A model generated the notes under the pieces. That model was not told the origin of the DNA. It saw nothing but the letters and a program-made list of their open reading frames with translations, and did no database searches. From Phytomonas francai (Eukaryota > Euglenozoa > Kinetoplastea > Trypanosomatida > Trypanosomatidae), in NCBI GenBank assembly GCA_001766655.1, contig MJCC01000002.1:343050-407049 (forward strand): DNA of 64,000 bases. The letters run 5' to 3'. Position numbers and translations under genes: made by a program. Below, piece by piece: positions 56,301-64,000 of this stretch; the stretch's first letter is position 1; each line of letters begins with the position of its first letter.

Positions 56301-57413
56301 TTAAATGGATTTGTCTGTGTAAACAGCCCATTTTCCACCATTCTGGGAGTAATGATCCATCGGGTATACCTCCTCCATCCATTCGATATTTCCAAACGCC
56401 ACCTCTGCTTCATACGGGGACAACAAGGGGCGGTCAAAGGCGTACCCCCAATCGATAGAGAGGCGTGGACATGCAACCTGTATATAGCAATCAATGTCTG
56501 CTAATTGCGCTAATTTCTGAGGGAATATTTCAGACATTAACAACAACGTCACGTGTTTTCCCTGACGTTCTGCCAGAGCGATTATACGATCTACTACACG
56601 AGGATTTCCCTGTCGACCTAAGGTACCCATGATAAGAGCAAAACTCTGCGCGCTCTTCGCCTTGTCGATTGCATCCTTTCTCAATGCGCGCATCTCGGCT
56701 GTTGCGTAGCCTTCCCTGGAAAGATTCTTTTTATACGGATCATATTGTAGAGCAGAGAGAGTTGGATGAGCAATAAGGAAGGACTCCAAATGAAAACGCC
56801 CATCTCCTACATAAAGCACAATATCCACTTCTGACGGGTTTACCTTCGGACTTGTGCAGCCCAGTAGTTCTCCCGTGGAAAGTGGACGACATTGGGGAAC
56901 GATGATCGGGTACTCAAAATGGTCTTTCAGCAGCATTACACCTGCCCGCATAGAGGAGATAAACTGCACTGTTGCAATGCATACCACACGTGTTCTGCGT
57001 GGCACTAGCGCCCTCACGGTATCCACAAAGTGCTGCACATCTATGTCGATCTCCACAAAGACATACATCATGTTACGAAGAGTACAGTCTTTGATGGAGA
57101 TAAGACAGCTGTGACCGTAGTGAACCAAGAAGTCGCACCCAAGTGCAGCAGCTGAAAAGTCATCCACGCAGCATGCGCCGTATGTGACGTCACCCAGGAT
57201 AACCATTTCCGCTCCTGTCTTTTCCTCTAAAATATCTGCTATAGGTGCAGCAAACATCAAAAGCCCTTCAGGAAACTGCAGCGCAACGCGTCGAGCTTTT
57301 TTTTCAAGTATCCGTTTGACACATTTATCAATTTCAAAGCGGTAATTACTGGGAAGTCCCGGAACTTGCTCCTCAGCTTTAGCACAATTTTCTACTACTA
57401 CTACGGACGTCAT
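56301..57413 (-). CDS. DPH1: Diphthamide biosynthesis radical enzyme DPH1
   Basis: This 370-residue protein starts at ATG 57411-57413. It has all hallmarks of the DPH1/DPH2 family: VALQFPEGLLMFA, GDVTYGACCVDDFSA (Cys81/Cys82), TGELLGCTSP (Cys186), FHLESFLIAHP, and near the C-terminus VACPRLSIDWGYAF (Cys315) with PLLSPYEAEVAFG and EEVYPMDHYS. The three Cys regions bind the [4Fe-4S] cluster that cleaves S-adenosylmethionine to form a 3-amino-3-carboxypropyl radical, the first step in modifying a histidine of elongation factor 2. With all three cysteines present and a close match in the C-terminal block, DPH1 is more likely than DPH2, which usually lacks one cysteine. It acts in the cytosol with DPH2 and DPH3. 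Confidence 0.94.
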   Translation of the reverse strand: MTSVVVVENCAKAEEQVPGLPSNYRFEIDKCVKRILEKKARRVALQFPEGLLMFAAPIADILEEKTGAEMVILGDVTYGACCVDDFSAAALGCDFLVHYGHSCLISIKDCTLRNMMYVFVEIDIDVQHFVDTVRALVPRRTRVVCIATVQFISSMRAGVMLLKDHFEYPIIVPQCRPLSTGELLGCTSPKVNPSEVDIVLYVGDGRFHLESFLIAHPTLSALQYDPYKKNLSREGYATAEMRALRKDAIDKAKSAQSFALIMGTLGRQGNPRVVDRIIALAERQGKHVTLLLMSEIFPQKLAQLADIDCYIQVACPRLSIDWGYAFDRPLLSPYEAEVAFGNIEWMEEVYPMDHYSQNGGKWAVYTDKSI

Positions 57414-58334
57414 TTTTTAGTCCTTTGCTATTATGGTGGGTAATTCCCATTGGTAGAATAGAAAGATCAATAGGGAAAAATACAACATGCATAAGTTTCA
57501 GAGCCTATTCATACATTTCGTACAGAATGGCAATCGAAACAGTCCAAGATAAGAGACATCACTAAACATGGTGCGCAGTATAGAGATTGTATAGCAGAAA
57601 ATAAAAAGATGGGGATACTGCTGCATATCGAGTATTCTCACCAATACAGAAATAAAAGAATATAGAAGGATAAAAAATTCATAGCAATTAAAAATTCACA
57701 CAAATGACTCTAACTCGGATGCATTTAATAAGAATGCCTTTCGTCAATTTCTTGTCAAATAGAAGATTCTTTTTTAGATGAGATGCGCAATTTTTTGAAA
57801 TGGGTTATTTCCGAGCTCTGAGCACAAAATAAGTGCAACAAGCACTCTAAATGAAATTTCCGCATCCTGAAATGTTCGATCTTTCCAAGGTGTTCTAGAT
57901 GTTTATTCTCACAAGTACGGCCGCTCGAAAACACCACAATAACACAACCCAGTTGTTGTTTTTTAAGTTTCTCGGGTCAAGATTATTTGATACAAGGAAA
58001 TCTTGATACATCTTTTATGTAGGTCTAATTGGCCTAAGTCATACCAGAAACCCGTTGGTTGATGATGATCATCGCATTGTTTTTGCTAAACGAAGCTGAA
58101 CTAAAAGATAAAAAGCAAGTGTGGTTAAAAGGGTGAAAACAGCAAAGAAAAAAATACATGAACGCCTCAAGAAGAAAAAATCAGAACACTCACAGAAGGG
58201 AAGCTGAGCTTCTAAAATTCTGTTCCAAATACAAGCACGTAAATAAGGTTTACCCAGCAAAAGAAACTATCAACAGCACCTCTTCCTTTTCCTCGGCCTT
58301 CTAGAACAAGCCTTCAACTATTTCTCGATATCTT
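57414..58334. other. Spacer, 0.9 kb
   Basis: No gene is supported. A minus-strand open frame at about 58069-58303, just past the S15A stop, has no early ATG and probably reflects T-rich 3' UTR. An imperfect inverted repeat (TCAAGATT/AATCTTGA near 57980-58005) is too weak to call. Confidence 0.4.
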
Positions 58335-58727
58335 TTAGTAGAAGAAGCCAAGCACCTTACCACCGGTATTGCGGGAACGTGCTTCTTCGTGATCCATGAT
58401 GCCGAGAGACGTGGTCAAAACCAAAAAACCAAACTGACGAGAGGGCAGGATGAACTTCACCCACCGCTCATACTCCTTGGCATTGCAGTCAAAGCGTGGG
58501 CAGATGGCACCGCACTTGTTCAGACGGCCATTGAGGTTCACTACGATCTTTCCGGAGCGGTGATCATCGATGAGCTCGAATTCCCCAATGTAGCCGTGCT
58601 TCTGCATCACCTGCAAAAATTTGATGACAACCTTGGAGGAGGGGCGAATGAGGACCTGGCGCTTGCCACGACGCTCCGCGCTCGCAATAGTGCGGAGCGC
58701 GTTGGCCAGAACACTCATCAACGTCAT
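58335..58727 (-). CDS. RPS15A: Ribosomal protein S15A (uS8)
   Basis: This 130-residue protein starts at ATG 58725-58727 ([20 protein letters not shown]). It matches eukaryotic S15A over its whole length: [70 protein letters not shown] and the conserved end [10 protein letters not shown]. The open frame extends 23 codons upstream to another ATG, but that stretch is a T-rich polypyrimidine tract followed by an AG 11 nt before the chosen ATG, and it would add a Phe/Ile-rich leader unknown in the family. The chosen start gives the standard length of 130. It is a cytosolic small-subunit protein near the decoding side of the 40S body. Confidence 0.97.
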   Translation of the reverse strand: MTLMSVLANALRTIASAERRGKRQVLIRPSSKVVIKFLQVMQKHGYIGEFELIDDHRSGKIVVNLNGRLNKCGAICPRFDCNAKEYERWVKFILPSRQFGFLVLTTSLGIMDHEEARSRNTGGKVLGFFY

Positions 58728-59163
58728 TATTGCTAGGCTTGGAAAAATGAAAAAAAAAATGGGAAATCTAATAAAAATGATCACCACCAATCGCATTACT
58801 AAAAAAGAAATTCAAATTTAAAAGAACGAAACACAAGGAGCTGTTTCACCCTTGTCTACAAATCGATGAACTGTATATATTTTTCCCTCTCATATTCACT
58901 TGACAGAAACGTAAGCATTCTTTCATATTGGCAAAAAGAAACCGATTTTGTGCTCAAAAAACATGCAATTGTAACTACCACCACCCTCATTGAAAATATT
59001 ATGAGAATCTAGAAACTTCCGTCGAGCGATTCATAATCTCCTGCATGCCAAAGGTATTCAAAGGCAAGATGAGAAAAGCACATACCCATTACTAACACTC
59101 TGTATTGGCTCATGTGCATACGCAATTACGCTTACGTGAAATAAACACACTACTGTGTTCTTA
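58728..59163. other. Spacer
   Basis: Besides the S15A splice-acceptor region at its left end, no gene or structure is seen up to the folliculin-like gene. Confidence 0.4.
58738..58770 (-). promoter_or_regulatory. Trans-splice acceptor region of RPS15A
   Basis: In coding sense, a T-rich tract (complement of the A-rich run at about 58743-58765) is followed by AG at 58739-58738 and a second AG at 58734-58733, then the ATG at 58727. The spliced leader would join 5-10 nt before the start codon, excluding the longer upstream ATG frame. Confidence 0.6.
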
Positions 59164-60975
59164 TCAAACGATCGCTTGGCTTCCCAAAAAGATTAGCACA
59201 TTGTGATCCTCTGGCGAAGAGCTAAAGAATAAGAATTGCTCATTGTCGTACCGCTTGTCCGTTTCGACACGAAGTGATGGATTTTTTTGAAGGGTAAAAT
59301 TCGGGAAATCGGAAATATCAGCTGTTTCCAAACTTAACCCTGATTGAAGTGTATTAGCAACTAAGATACGCCTCAAGGGCTGGTAAATTTTGGATAAAAG
59401 CGAAGTGTCTCGCGATGACGCTCTTCTTTGTAGCAAAGCTTTGTTCAACATAATTTCTTGCTCACGAAACAACTTCAAATACACACTTCCACGAAGCGCG
59501 TATTCACTAACCAGCTGCATTATCTGAGCAGTCAGCAACTTGATCGAAGTGATTTCCACTTCAATATTTCTACCATCATTGCTAGAAGGATAAGTAGAAA
59601 GATCCGTTCTGTATGTCTGCAGAAGTCCCATAATGCGGCACGAAAGAGTTGTTATGTGGGGATGAGGCACCTCAGCGCTACGACAAGCAGATGGGCTGCT
59701 TGGCGACAAGCTGGCCACTCTACGAGGAAGGTCATCGCAATAGAATACCTGGTCAATACCCCCTTTGCGAATGCGGACGCCAACTACACCATCCGCTTCA
59801 ATTTCTGCAAGAACAAACAGGCGTTTGCCGTCCGTGATGTACGCGCTATCGCGAAATGGCACAATCTCCCACTCTGAAAGAAACTGACTGCTGAAGCTAA
59901 CAATTTGACTTTCATATGGCATCAGGTAAGCGTCTGAAAAAAGTTTCGTCCGGACAAGTTCACTCGGGAGCATGTACGACATCGCAAGAGCGAGACTAGC
60001 ACAACTCGATGCATTCTCGCCAAAAATTATGATCTGGTCACCTGAAAATAAGGTGTTAAGTAGGATGTGTAGCTGCAAATGGTTCCCTTGATCCGAAGGG
60101 AAGCTCTCCAAAAACTCAAGAAGCCACACTGTCAGGGGCTTTACCATGACCTGCCGCGGCAGAACTGACTGCGCTGAAGCCTCAATTTCACATTTTGGTT
60201 TCTCACTTTGCTGATTAACTACGCAAACCCTTAGCGCAGCCTGTGGAATCAACTCCTCAATAGTCGCTATAATCCGTTCTTTCAAGATACCATTCATGTC
60301 CTCGGTGAATTGAGAACTCGGAAAGTTGAATAAGGGTTTTTTTGAAAATAGAAGTGGCAAAACTATCTCGAAAAAGCAGTGAATCCGAGTGAATGTACTG
60401 AAAAGTTGCTCATCCTTTCGTTTGATAAGTTCCTCGAAGGGGCGCAGAGAAGTTCTATGTGCCTCCTCCCTGCACTGTTCGAGGTCTGGAAAAGTTGAAT
60501 ATTCTAGAGTATAGCGTTCGTTCGCAGCTTCTAAGCAATAATCTTGAATAAAGATGCGACTACACGTTGCTATGAGGGGCCACTGGGAAAGCATTTTGCT
60601 GTAATAAGGATGAAGAAATACCAAGCAGAAGGATCTCTTTTCCCCCCTTGCAAGAATATCTGGTAGACAAAAAGATATGCTACTAACACAGGGGCACCCA
60701 ATATCTTGGAAGATGATGTTTTCCTCGTGATCTTCGTTGGAGGTTAGCACCCGGGATGCCACAGAGCGCATGTAATCTGAATAACTGGGGTGCAATGCTC
60801 CGCTTGCTACGTTTTCTCCCAATATCACTTTTGAAGAAACATAGGTAATCTTACAAGGTTCGTTGCTGTTTCCGGCGCCTTCTTTAAAAGTGTAATATTC
60901 AAAGGCATAAGAAATCGATGGACCCGCAAAGGAATCGAACTCTCCAATAAATGCACCAGGTGGACACCATGACAT
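59164..60975 (-). CDS. Folliculin-like longin/DENN protein
   Basis: The first in-frame ATG is at 60973-60975 (MSWCPPGAFIGEFDSFAGPS), giving 603 residues; the longer frame opens only with GTG. The N-terminal ~165 residues resemble the folliculin/Lst7 longin domain: a first strand with FIGEFDSFAGPSISYAFE, a diverged middle, then SFCLPDILARGEKRSFCLVF, corresponding to folliculin's KDSLARGFQRWYSIITIM segment, followed by LSQWPLIATCSRI, matching its SWPFLLGKVRGI region. The C-terminal half fits a DENN-type fold: LHILLNTLFSGDQIIIFGEN followed by MSYMLPSELVRTKLFSDAYL, parallel to folliculin's LLSLLHRLLIGNQVIW and TMLPVGCVRIIPYS. Folliculin is the GTPase-activating partner for RagC/D in lysosomal amino-acid signalling to TORC1. 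Orthology versus another longin-DENN family (SMCR8, C9orf72) cannot be fixed by eye, and I do not see the partner FNIP here. Confidence 0.6.
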   Translation of the reverse strand: MSWCPPGAFIGEFDSFAGPSISYAFEYYTFKEGAGNSNEPCKITYVSSKVILGENVASGALHPSYSDYMRSVASRVLTSNEDHEENIIFQDIGCPCVSSISFCLPDILARGEKRSFCLVFLHPYYSKMLSQWPLIATCSRIFIQDYCLEAANERYTLEYSTFPDLEQCREEAHRTSLRPFEELIKRKDEQLFSTFTRIHCFFEIVLPLLFSKKPLFNFPSSQFTEDMNGILKERIIATIEELIPQAALRVCVVNQQSEKPKCEIEASAQSVLPRQVMVKPLTVWLLEFLESFPSDQGNHLQLHILLNTLFSGDQIIIFGENASSCASLALAMSYMLPSELVRTKLFSDAYLMPYESQIVSFSSQFLSEWEIVPFRDSAYITDGKRLFVLAEIEADGVVGVRIRKGGIDQVFYCDDLPRRVASLSPSSPSACRSAEVPHPHITTLSCRIMGLLQTYRTDLSTYPSSNDGRNIEVEITSIKLLTAQIMQLVSEYALRGSVYLKLFREQEIMLNKALLQRRASSRDTSLLSKIYQPLRRILVANTLQSGLSLETADISDFPNFTLQKNPSLRVETDKRYDNEQFLFFSSSPEDHNVLIFLGSQAIV

Positions 60976-61219
60976 TGTCAAGCTACACAAAATGCGCACT
61001 TCTAAAAATTTACTTTGACCTTATCATTACAACCTTCAAAAAAAAAGTTTAAACATAATACAGGACAAACAAGCTGCATTGAAGAATATTCAAATAATAT
61101 CAATAAATCGTAAAAGGGATGATGCAAATATTTATGCGAAAAAAGGATATTTTGTGGATTTTGGAAGTGCATGTGAAAATGCTATTGATCTGTGGTTAAT
61201 TTTAGAGTGGGGAACAAAA

Positions 61220-62635
61220 TTAGATTGATAAATTAGACGACCATACAAGACCGAACTTGATTTTATCAAAGACATTACGATTCCCATTGCGAAATACTAT
61301 ATTGCCACGCTCGTCGACTCCAAGAGGAATCGAAAAATTTAGTTCAAAACGTCCGCTTGGCGATACACCAAACAAAGGAATTCGAGTGATAACTATTCCC
61401 ATTCCAAAAGAACAAGCGCATTTTCGGAACCATGAGTAGGCATCCTGGAACTGTCTGAATGTTTCAACCATGCGAAGATTGCCTGCATTCACAAATAAAT
61501 GCATTGCAGCTAATCCGTTATTCGGAAAGAATAAAAGAGGAAAATTAAGGTTTAATGAAGTCGCCCATAGTGCATTCCCACCTGTTGCTGTAAACTGTTG
61601 AGAGGGGCCAAAGTCTAGCGTTGACGGTCCAATAGACTTGAATCCCCGAACATGGCAGTAAGACAAAAAAAGGCGATCATTGAGTGGAATGTGGCTTTTC
61701 ATGAAGGGATATATTCCAGCGAGCCTTGCACTCCACTGAAGACTAAAAATGGGCCCCAAGGGCCAATACTTGGAACATTGCATCTCACTTTTCAGGAAAT
61801 CAAAATTGCCTGACATAAATCCCCCGGCAATTTCGTTAATCCAATTAATACTATGCCCATAAATTGGTAGCGGATACATGTTGTATAAGTTCATGTTGGC
61901 GTGATACGCTACACGAGAAACCGCTAGCTCATGCCGAATGTATCCTTTATCAGTCGTAGTGAAGTCGCGCAGCAATGGCTTCGGGAGACTGCTCTTGTTC
62001 TTCGCTACTAGGGTACGTCGTTGAAACCCAATTGTTAAATCCGATACAATCCCAAATTTCCGAAACTGGGTTGTTGCCTTTACTTCCTCAATATGTTCGG
62101 CATTCGCAGGATGAAAAGCCTTGCTTTCTGTTCGCCGGCCGATATAATACTCCGCATTTTGCCCGATAAATGGTACGTTTGATAGTAAGGAAACGGAAAG
62201 TGAATGAACACGAGAAGCTGGAGGAATATAGTTTCCTTTTATGGAATAGCGCCCACCCAGTGTGTTTTCAAAAGCTACAGACACCTCTGGTAGAGATGTG
62301 TCAGTTGTGAAAATACCAATGCTCTTTTTGGGCTTATTTTCTTCAACATCTATACGTACGCATATGTCACCTTTTTCGCCATTCTGTGTTGGCTCGAAGT
62401 TATAATTAACTGTGCGAAAAATGCCAAGATTAGACCATCGACTTCTAATCGTTTCCATCGCGGCGGTAACGGCTTGGATTGAATCGCATCTTTTTATCGC
62501 TTCCAAATCGTTGGCAATTACCTTAGGATGCGTATTTACGGCACCCACCATGAGAACATGGGGTCGAATCTTCACAGCAAGCGCGGCTTTAATGTCATTT
62601 TCATCAATGTTAGCTGGTGACGATTTTGCCTCCAT
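61220..62635 (-). CDS. SAM50: SAM50/TOB55 outer-membrane beta-barrel assembly protein
   Basis: This 471-residue protein starts at ATG 62633-62635. An N-terminal POTRA-like region (about 20-120) contains HPKVIANDLEAIKRCDSIQA and RSRWSNLGIFRTVNYNF, as in Omp85 proteins. The remaining ~340 residues alternate short beta strands with turns, ending in a final strand (DKIKFGLVWSSNLSI). The diagnostic Omp85 loop motif is present as LSYCHVRGFKSIGP (VRGF, about residue 328), with a GGNALWATSLNLNFPLLF strand pair near it. SAM50 inserts beta-barrel proteins into the mitochondrial outer membrane and is essential in trypanosomes. Length (about 470) and layout match the family. The next gene upstream is the lipoamide-dehydrogenase-like gene, a neighbour relationship I recall also from T. 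brucei. Confidence 0.93.
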   Translation of the reverse strand: MEAKSSPANIDENDIKAALAVKIRPHVLMVGAVNTHPKVIANDLEAIKRCDSIQAVTAAMETIRSRWSNLGIFRTVNYNFEPTQNGEKGDICVRIDVEENKPKKSIGIFTTDTSLPEVSVAFENTLGGRYSIKGNYIPPASRVHSLSVSLLSNVPFIGQNAEYYIGRRTESKAFHPANAEHIEEVKATTQFRKFGIVSDLTIGFQRRTLVAKNKSSLPKPLLRDFTTTDKGYIRHELAVSRVAYHANMNLYNMYPLPIYGHSINWINEIAGGFMSGNFDFLKSEMQCSKYWPLGPIFSLQWSARLAGIYPFMKSHIPLNDRLFLSYCHVRGFKSIGPSTLDFGPSQQFTATGGNALWATSLNLNFPLLFFPNNGLAAMHLFVNAGNLRMVETFRQFQDAYSWFRKCACSFGMGIVITRIPLFGVSPSGRFELNFSIPLGVDERGNIVFRNGNRNVFDKIKFGLVWSSNLSI

Positions 62636-62996
62636 TGAGAAATAACCTTCCTAATATTATTGCTAAGGGGAGAAAATGAATAATTTATGAACAAATTAAT
62701 TCGAAATTAAATCAAATAAAATATTAAATACTGGGATCTTTTGATGACCTAGAGAATGATTTTTTACTTGTTTCCTCCCAAAAAATAAAATTCCAAAACA
62801 TAGAGTAAACTCTTGTCAATCTTATTACAAATTAAATCAAAATAAAATACTTAATGGTAAGATCTTAAACAGCTTTTGTTGACAACTTTTTGCTTGGTTA
62901 CCTCAAAAAGGATAAAAAATCAGAAAATACAAAATGAAGCTTTGTAGAATGGTGTGCACTTCTGCTTATTGTTGCATCGAGTTTAACAAAAACGGG
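62636..62996. other. Spacer with imperfect duplication
   Basis: No gene is seen. It is very AT-rich and contains a diverged tandem repeat (62706-62931), listed separately. Confidence 0.45.
62706..62931. repeat. Imperfect tandem duplication, period about 125 bp
   Basis: A segment from 62706 (attaaatcaaataaaatatt) is repeated from 62831 (attaaatcaaaataaaatac). The similarity continues with shared pieces in the same order: gatctt, a run of five or six T, acttgtttcctc versus gcttggttacctc, then aaaa...ataaaa. The copies have diverged by substitutions and small indels. It lies in the 3' region of the lipoamide-dehydrogenase-like transcript. Confidence 0.6.
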
Positions 62997-64000
62997 TTAA
63001 ACTGATACTTTTTGATATGCACGCCCTCTCTCAAAGTTCGACGGATTCCACTCCTTAAGGACAAGTTCTGGAAATACATTTGGTTTCAGTGTTGAGACAC
63101 CAAGAAGCATATTAACGCATTCCTTGAACCCTTGCGTTACAGAAGGATACGCGGTACGGAGCTCGCTCAGAGCATAGGCTGACTCCCGGTTGTGTATAGC
63201 AAGGGAAGCGAGTTCAATAATGCTGCTGGCATGAGGGGCAATTGCACGTACACCGAGCACCTGCATTTTTTCATCATTTGTAACAATCAATTTGACAAAT
63301 CCGTTGTCGTTTCCCATTGCCAAAGCACGACCGACAAATTTATAACCGTATCGTGCCATTTTATAAGAAATGTTCATCTTCTGGCATTGCTGTTCATTTA
63401 ATCCCACGGCGGCGACTTCTTGATCCAAAAACATAATAGTAGATAAGTTATCAAGGCCACCTATAAGCTGATCCTCCGGATATGGTTTATACATATGGTT
63501 TACGCAACCCTGAGCTTCGAGCTCACCCACATTCACGAGAGCTACACGTGTGGCAGCATCGCCACATGCATAAATGTGTTTGTGCGGCTTCACTCGAAGA
63601 AACTTATCCCGTTCAATTCGTCCACCATCTAGCTTGACACCAATTTTTTCCAAGTTTAATTTGGTAACACTTGGAACGCGGCCAATAGAAACCAGAGCAG
63701 CATCCACAGCGTGTTCCTTTTCTGTCCCGTTTTTCACATCCCGAAGAACATAATGGAAGCGGCCATCCTTTACTTCGCAGCCCACCATTTGGGAGTTGTG
63801 GTGAAAATTTACACCTCTTTTTTCAAGCATACTCTGCACACAGAGAGAAACATCGTCATCTTCCATAGGCAAGATGCGATTGCTTTTTTCAATTAAGCTT
63901 ACCGCGGTCATGTTGAATTTGGCAAAAATGGTCGCAAATTCGCAACCAATGACACCGGCACCAATAACAACCACACTCTTAGGAAATGGATTCAGCATAA
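62997..64000 (-). CDS. Lipoamide-dehydrogenase-like flavoprotein, partial (5' end outside window)
   Basis: The frame ends at 62997 and runs open into the right edge; the internal Met at 63996-63998 is not the true start. The visible 333 residues cover the NAD-binding domain (SVVVIGAGVIGCEFATIFAK), the second FAD contact (HKHIYACGDAATRVALVN) and the C-terminal interface domain (GRALAMGNDNGFVKLIVTND). This is the group I flavin disulfide reductase family of lipoamide dehydrogenase, glutathione/trypanothione reductase and soluble transhydrogenase. The C-terminal active-site segment, normally HAHPTLSE in lipoamide dehydrogenase with the catalytic His-Glu pair, reads TAYPSVTQGFKE here, so the His is Tyr and the Glu is Gln. 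Bacterial soluble transhydrogenase (SthA) has a similar NYPTMAEAYR. The redox-cysteine region lies outside the window. From memory, trypanosomatids have a syntenic dehydrogenase annotated with an active-site point mutation. It is probably not a classical E3. Confidence 0.85.
   Translation of the reverse strand, partial: MLNPFPKSVVVIGAGVIGCEFATIFAKFNMTAVSLIEKSNRILPMEDDDVSLCVQSMLEKRGVNFHHNSQMVGCEVKDGRFHYVLRDVKNGTEKEHAVDAALVSIGRVPSVTKLNLEKIGVKLDGGRIERDKFLRVKPHKHIYACGDAATRVALVNVGELEAQGCVNHMYKPYPEDQLIGGLDNLSTIMFLDQEVAAVGLNEQQCQKMNISYKMARYGYKFVGRALAMGNDNGFVKLIVTNDEKMQVLGVRAIAPHASSIIELASLAIHNRESAYALSELRTAYPSVTQGFKECVNMLLGVSTLKPNVFPELVLKEWNPSNFERGRAYQKVSV

Noticed and set aside
57980..58005. Inverted repeat TCAAGATT/AATCTTGA in the S15A-DPH1 spacer
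   Set aside because: Eight-base arms with a 14-nt loop are expected by chance in AT-rich DNA.
58069..58303. Minus-strand open frame directly past the S15A stop
   Set aside because: It lacks an early ATG and is Phe/Leu-rich, as expected for a T-rich 3' UTR.
1..64000. tRNA, rRNA, CRISPR array, insertion sequence or retroelement genes
   Set aside because: I searched by eye for tRNA B-box-like sequence, regular repeat-spacer arrays and reverse transcriptase or transposase motifs and found none. Small RNAs such as snoRNAs cannot be excluded without a covariance search.

Overview
The window is nuclear DNA of a trypanosomatid flagellate (Kinetoplastea). The evidence is the gene content (two tandem paraflagellar rod protein genes, a divergent kinetoplastid histone H2A, a large mitochondrial RNA-binding protein with dsRBD-like repeats), the absence of introns, and the layout. 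All 26 genes I call lie on the minus strand, as in one polycistronic unit transcribed from right to left. In coding sense, polypyrimidine tracts lie before many genes, as expected for spliced-leader trans-splicing. Spacers are AT-rich with (TA)n and homopolymer runs, and the overall base composition is clearly less GC-rich than Leishmania. I cannot name the genus. From memory, the order H2A, PFR1, DPH1, RPS15A, SAM50, lipoamide dehydrogenase-like, with a subtilisin nearby, resembles Leishmania chromosome 29 and Trypanosoma brucei chromosome 3; this was not checked.

Right part (about 50.5-64 kb), first in transcription order: a lipoamide-dehydrogenase-like gene cut by the window edge, SAM50, a folliculin-like longin/DENN protein, ribosomal protein S15A, diphthamide enzyme DPH1, two copies of PFR1 that appear identical, and histone H2A. 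Middle part (about 28-50 kb): MutS homologue MSH5, a MORN-repeat protein with about 23 repeats, a double-hotdog acyl-CoA thioesterase, a coiled-coil membrane protein, a thioredoxin-like mitochondrial protein, a large membrane-anchored subtilisin protease and a Doa10/MARCH6-type RING-CH ubiquitin ligase. Left part (0-28 kb): a 2087-residue dsRBD-array protein that looks like a DExH RNA helicase without its motor, a SYS1-like Golgi protein, a TM9SF/EMP70 nonaspanin, a small unknown, a RAD23-like ubiquitin receptor, a PROPPIN (ATG18/WIPI-like), a putative zinc deaminase-fold protein, an RGG-rich unknown, a small basic unknown, a SEC12/PREB-like protein and, cut by the left edge, a nodulin-like MFS transporter.

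The genes do not form one pathway, which is normal for a kinetoplastid polycistron, although several act in the secretory and endolysosomal system or in protein turnover (SEC12, SYS1, TM9SF, PROPPIN, folliculin-like, RING-CH, RAD23, subtilisin). The most interesting items are the deaminase-fold protein with HAE and PCxxC motifs, the motor-less helicase-like protein, the folliculin-like and SEC12-like proteins, the PFR1 duplication whose identity stops almost exactly at the CDS edges, and a perfect 12-bp stem-loop downstream of the deaminase gene. Several start codons were placed at the first in-frame ATG, downstream of the start of the longest open frame, because that frame opens with GTG or TTG.
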